Assembly: GCA_001800085.1 (NCBI GenBank)
Contig: MGUS01000105.1
Location: forward strand, 1 to 5,506
DNA from: Elusimicrobia bacterium RIFCSPLOWO2_01_FULL_60_11
Lineage (GTDB): Bacteria > Elusimicrobiota > Elusimicrobia > 2-02-FULL-39-32
Length of the DNA: 5,506 bases
Direction of reading: 5' to 3'
The first letter of the stretch is position 1. Every line of letters starts with the position of its first letter. This document shows, one piece after another, positions 1 through 5,506 of the stretch. The notes under the pieces were generated by a model that was not told where the DNA came from, made no database searches, and was given only the letters and a program-made list of their open reading frames with translations. Both the position numbers and the translations under genes were made by a program.

Positions 1-803
1 CGGACTACACCGAGACCCGCAGCGGCGCGGGTCTGCGCATCGGGCCCAGGTTCTCGGACATCTGGTCGCTCCTGTTCAATTACTCCTACGCCAACGTCCA
101 GATCTCCAACGTCCGGGAACAGTTCCTCACGCAGATCAAGCAGGAGACCCAGATCACTTCCTCTTTCGGCACGGAACTAGCCCGGGACACGCGGGACTAT
201 TATTTCGACGCCGCCCGCGGCAGCCGCAATTCGATCTCGGTGGACGTGACCGGCGGGCCGGTGCTCCAGGGGGACGTCAATTTCGTAAAATCCATATTCA
301 GCACCAGCTGGTATTGGACCACGTTCAAGATCGGCAACTACCCTTACGTCTTTTCGGTCAACGGGCGCTTCGGCGGGGTGCAGGAATACTCGCCCTCGGA
401 AACGGTGCCCATCTTCGAGAGGTTCTTCGTGGGCGGGGCGGATTCCGTGCGGGGTTACCAGTCCCGCGGGGAGATCGGCCCCATCGACGGCGGCCGCGCT
501 TTCACGGTGATGAACGCCGAATACAAGATCCCGCTCTACGTGGAGAACAAGAGGCGCATCCTCCAGCTCGTGCTCTTCGCCGACGTGGGCGGCGCCTGGA
601 GGAGTTCCAAGGACATCCTCACGCAGACCGGGCAGAGCCGCAATGAATTCGACAACGAGCGCTTCTTGAAATCCGCCGTGGGCTTCGGCCTGCGCATCAC
701 CACGCCGGTCTTCCCCATCCGACTGGATTGGGGCTATGGCTTGAACCACCGCCCGGGGGAGGACTTGAGCCAAATCCACTTCACTCTGGGAAACCTGTTT
801 TAG
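1..803 (+). CDS. bamA: Outer membrane protein assembly factor BamA (Omp85 family), C-terminal beta-barrel part, 5' truncated
   Basis: This is the C-terminal 266 residues of an Omp85/BamA protein, the barrel core of the machine that folds and inserts beta-barrel proteins into the outer membrane. The frame is open from the left edge (first complete codon at 3) to TAG at 801-803; the POTRA domains lie outside the window. Seen directly: alternating polar/hydrophobic beta strands; the segment FVGGADSVRGYQSRGEIGP, whose VRGY (447-458) is the conserved VRGF/Y motif of Omp85 loop 6 that reaches into the barrel; and a final strand ending LGNLF, with the C-terminal phenylalanine typical of the outer-membrane beta signal. 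Asp-Val-Gly-Gly-Ala-Trp (about 580-600) also fits late Omp85 strands. Neighbouring skp, lpxD and lpxC support BamA over TamA or another Omp85 paralogue. The family call is very secure; the BamA assignment rests partly on context. Confidence 0.93.
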   Translation, partial: DYTETRSGAGLRIGPRFSDIWSLLFNYSYANVQISNVREQFLTQIKQETQITSSFGTELARDTRDYYFDAARGSRNSISVDVTGGPVLQGDVNFVKSIFSTSWYWTTFKIGNYPYVFSVNGRFGGVQEYSPSETVPIFERFFVGGADSVRGYQSRGEIGPIDGGRAFTVMNAEYKIPLYVENKRRILQLVLFADVGGAWRSSKDILTQTGQSRNEFDNERFLKSAVGFGLRITTPVFPIRLDWGYGLNHRPGEDLSQIHFTLGNLF

Positions 804-904
804 AACTCATCACTCCCGCAGCCGTCCTTTACAACTTAAAACTCCTCCTTCATCTTAAGGGTCATTACGCCGCCGCTCTTTGGGGGATCCTCGCATTCGC
901 GGGC

Positions 905-2986
905 ATGAGCGGATGTTTTCTTGCGGGCGGCAGGTGGCTCCTCTCCAAGATATCGCCCGGCGGTCCTGCGGCGCAGCCTTTTTCGCCCCTTGAAGGATTC
1001 GCCTGCAGCTGGCTCATCGGCTCCTGGGCTTGCTCGACCCTCTGGTTCTTCCTGGGCACCGCCGGCTTTTTCAACCCAAAGATCGCCGTCGCGATGATAT
1101 CGGCCGGCCTTCTCTGGGCCGCCTTTCAAATCCCTAAGGTCCACCTGCCGTCATTACGTCCGAAATTGCGATTTGCGGCGGAGTCCCTCATCATCCTCTG
1201 GGTCCTCGGCACCGCGGTCCTGATGGTCGCGCCCCAGACCTATTGGGACACGCTCTCGTTCAACATGGCCCTTCCATCGGGATATGCCGCCCTGGGACGG
1301 TTCCAACCCAACATCTTCAACCTCTACTCCTATTTCGCCCAGAACCAGGAGCTCTTGTCGACATGGGCCCTCCTGGCGGGGTCCAAAGAAGCCGCGTTCC
1401 TCCAGATGTGGGGGTTCTGGGCCGTCCTGCTCGTCTTCGTCTACGGTTTCCTCTCCCGCGCAGCAAGCCGGACCGCGGCGCTCATCGCCGTCGGCCTTTT
1501 TCTTTCCACGCCGCTGTCCACATTCCTGGCGGTCCACATCAAGAACGACCTGCAGGTCGGCCTGTTCTTGATGATGCAGTGGTGGGCCCTGATTTTTTCT
1601 CTCGAAAAATCCGAAAAGGGGGGGATCTCCGCGCGAAGATGGATCTTCCTTGCCGGTTTCTTCGCCGGAGCGGCCTACGGGATGAAGATGAGCGCCATGC
1701 CGTCCATCGCGGTCACGGCGCTCGGCATCGCTCTGTTCATGAGACCCCGGGCCGTTTCCCTGGGAATTTTTTCCCTGGGTTTTGCCGCGGCGGCGGGCCA
1801 CTGGCTCGTGAGGAACGTGGTGCTCTTCAAAAATCCCTTCTATCCGTTCTTCAATTCGCTCGCCGGAACCGATTACATCTACCCCTGGCACCATCATTTC
1901 ATGACGGAATTCCGCCTGATGTCCCTGGGTTGGCCCGGTCTTCTCCAATATGCGGAAAATTTCACGCGCTTCTTCCCCGCCGGGCCGTTCTCGCACGCCC
2001 CCTACTGGTGGGGGCCCTCGGCCATCCTGTGCCTGGCAGGGCTCGCCTGCCTGAGCCCGCGACACGGTCCCGCGGTCCGCAAGGTCACGGTCCTCGTGCT
2101 CGCGAGCTGGCTATTCACGATGATGTTCGCGCTCAAACCCATCCACCAGCTGGGGCCCCTTCTCTTTTTCTGCATGATCAGCTTCGGGCTCGGGTTGCAC
2201 GCTGTCATAAAAAGCTCGGTCCGGCTCCGTTTCGGGACCGCCGCGGCCGTCGTCACAGCCCTCATCCTGAAATGGCTCTTTTACGCCAACAAAATTTACC
2301 TTCTCCTGATCCTCACGGCCTTCATCACGGGGGCGCCCGTCTGGCACTATGTCCGCACGCTGCAGACCGACTTGAAGGAGTTCGCGTCCATCGATGAGAT
2401 CGAGTGGGTCCATGAGCTGGTCGACCGCCACACTCAAAAAGAGGATGTTGTCCTTTTCATGGGCGGGATGCGCTCCTACGGCATCCGGAGGCGGAATTAC
2501 TCCGCCATGAGCTGGGGCCCGCAGCCGGTCTACTTTTTCGCCGAGAAGGCCAAGGATGAGAAAGAGTTGAGGGACATCCTCTGGGGACTGGGCATCCGCC
2601 ACATCCTCGCGGAACCCCGGGGGTGGAACTATTGGGCCGGCGGAGACATGGTGGACGAGCCGTACCGGCACGGCATCCCCGTGGAGCGGTCCGAACTTAT
2701 AAAAATTTCCAGGTTTATGGGGGACTACACGGTCCAGAGATTCAGCGTTCCTTCGGGAGGATACCAGTGGTTCAGCATCCTGCCACCGGACGGCGCGCCG
2801 CTTCCCAAGATGGAGTTCACCGATGAGGATGTCTACGAATTCCCTCAGCACTATGCCGCGATGTGCCGGAAACTGCAAGACAACGGCGAATCGGATGAAG
2901 CGTCCCGGATCTTGAATGCCTTGGAACACCATGTCTTCCCCGCCCGCATCGAAGCCCAAATTCAGAACTTGCCAAGACGGAAGTAA
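905..2986 (+). CDS. Multi-spanning GT-C-fold glycosyltransferase-like membrane protein (start uncertain)
   Basis: A polytopic inner-membrane protein, 693 aa from ATG 905, resembling GT-C glycosyltransferases (the ArnT/PMT-like group) that transfer sugars from polyprenyl-phosphate donors on the periplasmic side. Seen: about 12-14 hydrophobic segments up to residue ~480; YWDTLSFNMALPSGYAALG (~113-131), matching the DALxYHLxxPxxY...G first-loop motif with candidate catalytic Asp115; KNDLQVGLFL (213-222), a second acidic loop; LVRNVVLFKNPFYPFFN (301-317), like the family's xxKNxxxxGNPxYPF segment; then a soluble domain from ~484 with DVVLFMGGMRSYGIRR and ILWGLGIRHILAEP, typical of the C-terminal periplasmic domain. 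A helical tail (about 640-693) may be a lone TPR-like hairpin. The frame is open back to a TTG at 728 that overlaps bamA by 76 nt; no ATG/GTG/TTG lies in frame between 728 and 905, yet the first hydrophobic helix spans 905, so the true N-terminus is probably upstream. Substrate is unknown. It could modify lipid A, LPS or proteins. Confidence 0.75.
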   Translation: MSGCFLAGGRWLLSKISPGGPAAQPFSPLEGFACSWLIGSWACSTLWFFLGTAGFFNPKIAVAMISAGLLWAAFQIPKVHLPSLRPKLRFAAESLIILWVLGTAVLMVAPQTYWDTLSFNMALPSGYAALGRFQPNIFNLYSYFAQNQELLSTWALLAGSKEAAFLQMWGFWAVLLVFVYGFLSRAASRTAALIAVGLFLSTPLSTFLAVHIKNDLQVGLFLMMQWWALIFSLEKSEKGGISARRWIFLAGFFAGAAYGMKMSAMPSIAVTALGIALFMRPRAVSLGIFSLGFAAAAGHWLVRNVVLFKNPFYPFFNSLAGTDYIYPWHHHFMTEFRLMSLGWPGLLQYAENFTRFFPAGPFSHAPYWWGPSAILCLAGLACLSPRHGPAVRKVTVLVLASWLFTMMFALKPIHQLGPLLFFCMISFGLGLHAVIKSSVRLRFGTAAAVVTALILKWLFYANKIYLLLILTAFITGAPVWHYVRTLQTDLKEFASIDEIEWVHELVDRHTQKEDVVLFMGGMRSYGIRRRNYSAMSWGPQPVYFFAEKAKDEKELRDILWGLGIRHILAEPRGWNYWAGGDMVDEPYRHGIPVERSELIKISRFMGDYTVQRFSVPSGGYQWFSILPPDGAPLPKMEFTDEDVYEFPQHYAAMCRKLQDNGESDEASRILNALEHHVFPARIEAQIQNLPRRK

Positions 2987-3000
2987 AAATCTATCATCTA

Positions 3001-3005
3001 TGAGG
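3001..3005 (+). promoter_or_regulatory. Shine-Dalgarno-like TGAGG before the Skp-like gene
   Basis: TGAGG lies 6 nt before the ATG at 3012. This favours 3012 over the in-frame ATG at 3000, which has only GGAAG (2979-2983) 16 nt upstream. Starting at 3012 also puts the basic residues RRK directly at the N-terminus of the signal peptide, as expected. Confidence 0.5.
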
Positions 3006-3011
3006 CCATTC

Positions 3012-3788
3012 ATGAGAAGAAAAATCCTGTATTCCTGTTTCATCCTCGCCTCCGCCGCCCGCCTTGCGGCCATGGAGATCCCTTTGGAAGGTTTCGGCAA
3101 GGCCGCCGTTCTGGCCTATGTCGACATGCATAAGGTCTTCGAGACCTTCCCCGAGACGGAGAAGGCGCGGGTGGAGTTGAACCAGATCATCGCGGAAAAG
3201 CAGGCGGACATCACAGGCAAGAAAGAGGAGATATCAACGCTCAAGGCCGAGATCGGGTTCCTTAGAAAACAGATGGGCGCGGTCATGCCTTCCACCGCCC
3301 CCAAAGCCGCGGTGGAAACACCCGAACGGAACGAAGAACCGTCCCTGGCCACCGCTCTCACATCGCTCACCCTGCCGGAAGGCAGCCCTCTTAAATTCCT
3401 TTTCAGCCCGCCGGCCGAGTCCACGTCCCCCGTCCAAGATCCGAACAAGGTCGCCTACAGCACTTTCGCGCCGAGTTCGCCCCAGATCCTCCCGGGCATC
3501 CCGTCGCCGGGGCCTTCTCTCATGGAGAAAGAGGCCCAGCTTTCCAAAAAAGAGTCCGACCTGGAGGTCTTCATCGGCCTGGCGGAACAGGAGATCCGCA
3601 ACATGGAAGAGGGGAAGAACATGACGGTGATGGCGCGCATCTACCGCACTCTGGAGGACATCTCCAGCCGGCAGGGTTATTCCATCGTCCTGGACAAGTC
3701 CGACATCCTCTACGGGGAATCCGCCATCGACATCACGGAGCAGCTGATCCAGAAACTGAACGCCCCCCGGATCGGAAACGATAGATGA
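3012..3788 (+). CDS. skp: Skp/OmpH-family periplasmic chaperone with a Pro/Ser-rich insert
   Basis: A predicted secreted chaperone of 258 aa that would hold unfolded outer-membrane proteins in the periplasm and hand them to BamA. Seen: a signal peptide MRRKILYSCFILASAARLAA with likely cleavage near residue 20; the OmpH opening AVLAYVDMHKVFETFPETEK, close to the family's xxxYVDxxKVFxxxPxxK; a charged coiled-coil helix to about residue 88; a proline-rich stretch 89-170; a second charged helix (about 171-205); and a terminal segment IYRTLEDISSRQGYSIVLDKSDILYGESAIDIT, matching the family's C-terminal core strand (YSxVLDKS...LYxxxxxDIT). Usual Skp/OmpH length is about 160-190 aa, and the excess is almost all the insert between the two tentacle helices. 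The gene starts 25 nt after the GT-C-like gene and its TGA overlaps the lpxD ATG (ATGA, 3785-3788). An alternative start at 3000 adds four residues. The family call is strong; a true Skp role is inferred from context. Confidence 0.87.
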   Translation: MRRKILYSCFILASAARLAAMEIPLEGFGKAAVLAYVDMHKVFETFPETEKARVELNQIIAEKQADITGKKEEISTLKAEIGFLRKQMGAVMPSTAPKAAVETPERNEEPSLATALTSLTLPEGSPLKFLFSPPAESTSPVQDPNKVAYSTFAPSSPQILPGIPSPGPSLMEKEAQLSKKESDLEVFIGLAEQEIRNMEEGKNMTVMARIYRTLEDISSRQGYSIVLDKSDILYGESAIDITEQLIQKLNAPRIGNDR

Positions 3789-4813
3789 AGCTGACCGCCA
3801 AGGAAATCGCCGCCCTGGTGGGAGGCGATCTCTCCGGGGACGGGAACGTCTCCGTCTCCGGCGCGGCCCCTCTGGAGAACGCCACATCGAAAGACGTCTC
3901 TTTCCTTAACGACCTGAAACACCTCAAATCCCTCTCGACGACCCAGGCGGGGGTCCTGCTCCTTAAAAAGGGCACGGCCTATTCCAAGACCGCGGTCTTT
4001 GTGGACAATCCCCAGCTCGCTTTCGCCAAGATCCTGGCGTTGATCGCCAAGGAGAGGGAAGAAGCCCCGTCCGGCATCCACCCCACCGCCGTCATCTCTC
4101 CGAAGGCCAAGCTCGGGGCGGGGGTTTCCGTGGGGGCCCATTCCGTGATCGAGGCCGGCGCTTCGATCGGGGACCGCACCCAGATCTCGGCCCAATGTTA
4201 CGTGGGCGCCCGGGCCGTCATAGGCCATGATTGTAAGTTCTATCCCCAGGTGGTCGTCCGGGAGGACTGCCGGGCGGGCAACAGGGTCATCCTCCATTCG
4301 GGCGCGGTCATCGGCTCGGACGGCTTCGGCTACGCCACGGAGGGGGGGGTGCATCACAAGATCCCGCAGATCGGGAACGTCATTTTGGAGGACGACGTCG
4401 AGATCGGGGCCAACGCGGCCATCGACCGGGCCACTTTGGGCGCCACCGTCGTAGGAAAGGGCACTAAAGTTGACAATCTGGTCCAGATTGCGCATAATGT
4501 GACGACGGGCCAGGGGTGCATCCTGGTCTCGCAGGCCGGCGTGGCGGGCTCATCCACCCTGGGCGATTATGTCACTCTGGCGGGACAAGTGGGCGTGGTG
4601 GGCCACGTCAAGATCGGCGACCGCGCCATCGCCGCCGCCCAATCCGGGATCCCCAACGACGTCGCGGAAGGCGCCATCGTGTTCGGAAGCCCGGCGCGTC
4701 CCATTGCCGAAGAGCGCAGGATCCAGGTCATCATCGGCAAACTCCCCAAGATCTACGAAGAGTTCAGGAAGATCAAGAAGATTTTGAATTTCGACGGAAA
4801 AAAACCATCATGA
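3785..4813 (+). CDS. lpxD: UDP-3-O-acylglucosamine N-acyltransferase LpxD
   Basis: Catalyses the third step of lipid A synthesis: transfer of a 3-hydroxyacyl chain from acyl carrier protein to the free 2-amino group of UDP-3-O-acyl-glucosamine, at the cytoplasmic side of the inner membrane. The 342 aa length equals the family norm (E. coli 341). Seen: an N-terminal uridine-binding domain (about 1-97: MKLTAKEIAALVGGDL, DVSFLND); then a left-handed beta-helix of hexapeptide repeats (about 98-300) starting HPTAVISPKAKLG; the signature GAVIGSDGFGYA; DNLVQIAHNV with the predicted catalytic His237 (E. coli His239) and VVGHVKIGD with His274 (E. coli His276); QSGIPNDVAEGAIVFGSPARP; and a C-terminal helical tail. 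The ATG overlaps the previous stop as ATGA, with a weak GGA Shine-Dalgarno at 3774-3776. The usual NPKY segment of the uridine pocket reads DLKH here (about 43-46). A G8 run sits at 4342-4349. Confidence 0.97.
   Translation: MKLTAKEIAALVGGDLSGDGNVSVSGAAPLENATSKDVSFLNDLKHLKSLSTTQAGVLLLKKGTAYSKTAVFVDNPQLAFAKILALIAKEREEAPSGIHPTAVISPKAKLGAGVSVGAHSVIEAGASIGDRTQISAQCYVGARAVIGHDCKFYPQVVVREDCRAGNRVILHSGAVIGSDGFGYATEGGVHHKIPQIGNVILEDDVEIGANAAIDRATLGATVVGKGTKVDNLVQIAHNVTTGQGCILVSQAGVAGSSTLGDYVTLAGQVGVVGHVKIGDRAIAAAQSGIPNDVAEGAIVFGSPARPIAEERRIQVIIGKLPKIYEEFRKIKKILNFDGKKPS
4470..4498 (+). promoter_or_regulatory. Possible internal sigma70-type promoter within lpxD
   Basis: A perfect -35 hexamer TTGACA (4470-4475), a 17 nt spacer, and CATAAT (4493-4498; 5 of 6 matches to TATAAT) lie inside lpxD, on the sense strand. 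A start site near 4505 would give a leader of about 300 nt before the lpxC ATG. The stretch encodes the conserved DNLVQIAHNV motif, but it uses AT-ending codons (GTT, AAT, ATT, CAT, AAT) where the rest of the gene mostly uses C-ending ones. Match quality is seen directly; activity is inference, and host promoter preferences are unknown. Confidence 0.35.
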
Positions 4814-5506
4814 ACCAGAGAACCCTCAAGCATGAAGCGGTCTTCAAAGGCATCGGCCTCCACACGGGAGGCATCGCCTCCATGAGATTCGTCCCGGCGC
4901 CGGCCGATGCCGGCGTGGTGTTCGTCCGCACCGACCTGCCCGGTTCCCCGAGGATCCCGGCCTCCATCGACAACGTCGTCGGCGTCATCCGCGGCACCTC
5001 GCTCGGGGCGGGGAACGCCCAGGTCCACACCGTGGAGCACGTGCTCTCCGCGCTCTTTGCCCTGGGCATCGACAACGTCACGGTGGAATTGGACGCCAAC
5101 GAACCGCCCGTGGCCGACGGCTCCGCCAAGATTTTCGTGGAGACGCTCTTGAAGGCCGGCATCGTCGAGCAGGACCGCCCGAAGAATTTCCTCTCCTTGA
5201 AGGAGAAGATCTCTTACAAGCAGAACGAGACCGAACTTTCCCTGGAGCCGGGGGAAGGCCTCACCATCGCCTGCCAGCTCGTCTACGACCACCCCATGAT
5301 CGGCAACCAGGAAAGGACGTTCTTCGTGGACCCGGAATCCTACCAGAAAGAGATCGCTCCGGCCCGCACCTTCTGCTTCGACTATGAAGTGGAGGCCTTG
5401 AAGCGCAAGGGACTGGCCCGCGGCGGCAGTTTGGACAACGCCGTCGTGGTGGGCGCCGACCGCATCTACAACAAGGAAAAAACCCTGCGTTTCCCCGACG
5501 AATTCG
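4810..5506 (+). CDS. lpxC: UDP-3-O-acyl-N-acetylglucosamine deacetylase LpxC, 3' truncated (possibly LpxC-FabZ fusion)
   Basis: The first 232 residues of LpxC, the zinc deacetylase that removes the N-acetyl group from UDP-3-O-acyl-GlcNAc in the committed step of lipid A synthesis, supplying the amine that LpxD acylates. Seen: the opening QRTLKHEAVFKGIGLHTG (E. coli: IKQRTLKRxxxxxGVGLHxG); VHTVEHVLSAL with Glu76 and His77, the latter equivalent to zinc ligand His79 of E. coli; PPVADGSAKIFV, the DGSA motif; and ARTFCFDYEVEALKRKGLARGGSLDNAVVV, the start of the second domain. The remaining zinc ligands (HxxxD) should fall just past the right edge, after RFPDEF. The ATG overlaps the lpxD stop (ATGA 4810-4813), implying coupled translation. 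GGSLDN rather than the proteobacterial GGSFDC resembles the form seen in lineages with LpxC-FabZ fusions, but the window ends too early to tell. Confidence 0.96.
   Translation, partial: MNQRTLKHEAVFKGIGLHTGGIASMRFVPAPADAGVVFVRTDLPGSPRIPASIDNVVGVIRGTSLGAGNAQVHTVEHVLSALFALGIDNVTVELDANEPPVADGSAKIFVETLLKAGIVEQDRPKNFLSLKEKISYKQNETELSLEPGEGLTIACQLVYDHPMIGNQERTFFVDPESYQKEIAPARTFCFDYEVEALKRKGLARGGSLDNAVVVGADRIYNKEKTLRFPDEF

Noticed and set aside
177..779. A 200-codon antisense open frame opposite bamA
   Set aside because: It lies opposite an unambiguous BamA barrel with the VRGY motif and terminal Phe; composition is that of a shadow frame.
1756..1779. Direct repeat of TTCCCTGGG with a 15 nt period
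   Set aside because: It encodes a hydrophobic membrane segment (VSLGIFSLGF) and keeps frame; a two-copy repeat this short is expected from low-complexity membrane coding.
1154..2065. A 303-codon antisense open frame under the GT-C-like gene, and a similar 329-codon one at 2111-3100
   Set aside because: The products are rich in Gly, Arg, Glu and Pro with no recognisable motif, and both lie opposite a well-supported membrane protein. GC-rich coding DNA commonly leaves such antisense frames open.
1243..2397. A 384-codon + strand frame overlapping the GT-C-like gene in another phase
   Set aside because: The translation is Arg/Pro/His-rich and low in hydrophobic order, whereas the competing frame gives clear membrane helices and family motifs.
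2698..2703. TATAAA in an AT-rich patch near the 3' end of the GT-C-like gene, considered as a promoter for the skp-like gene
   Set aside because: No -35-like hexamer lies 16-18 nt upstream, and it is about 300 nt from the gene start.
2987..3011. Gap between the GT-C-like gene and the skp-like gene, checked for a terminator or promoter
   Set aside because: Only 25 nt, with no inverted repeat or hexamer pair; it holds just the ribosome binding site.
4856..4881. GCCTCC / GGAGGC / GCCTCC in early lpxC, able to form either of two short hairpins
   Set aside because: The 6 bp stems are inside the conserved coding sequence, have no U-tract, and are too far from the A7 run to stimulate slippage; probably chance in GC-rich DNA.

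Overview
The window is a stretch of an outer-membrane biogenesis and lipid A operon from a diderm (Gram-negative type) bacterium. All genes lie on the + strand. In order it holds the 3' end of a BamA-type outer-membrane assembly gene, a large multi-spanning GT-C-like membrane protein, a Skp/OmpH-like periplasmic chaperone, lpxD, and the 5' part of lpxC, which runs off the right edge. The DNA is GC-rich (roughly 60% by eye) and most codons end in C or G.

Layout: bamA (1-803, 5' truncated) is followed, with an unclear start, by the GT-C-like gene (open from 728, first in-frame ATG at 905, stop at 2986). After a 13-25 nt gap comes the Skp-like gene (3012-3788). Its TGA overlaps the lpxD ATG in an ATGA, and the lpxD TGA overlaps the lpxC ATG in a second ATGA. 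No intrinsic terminator was seen, so the block reads as one transcription unit with translational coupling. A near-consensus sigma70-type promoter sequence inside lpxD (4470-4498) could supply extra transcription to lpxC.

How the genes fit together: BamA inserts beta-barrel proteins into the outer membrane, and Skp escorts unfolded barrels to it. LpxC and LpxD carry out the second and third steps of lipid A synthesis. bamA-skp-lpxD is a widely conserved order. Following lpxD directly with lpxC, rather than fabZ-lpxA as in Proteobacteria, resembles lineages where LpxC is fused to FabZ (Bacteroidota, Chlamydiota, Elusimicrobiota, Omnitrophota). The GT-C-like gene and the low similarity to proteobacterial forms make an Elusimicrobiota/Omnitrophota-like environmental genome my best guess, at low confidence.

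I see no clearly new system. The points most worth a second look are the promoter-like sequence in lpxD with its locally altered codon choice, the 82-residue Pro/Ser-rich insert in the Skp-like protein, and the GT-C-like gene of unclear start wedged between bamA and skp.
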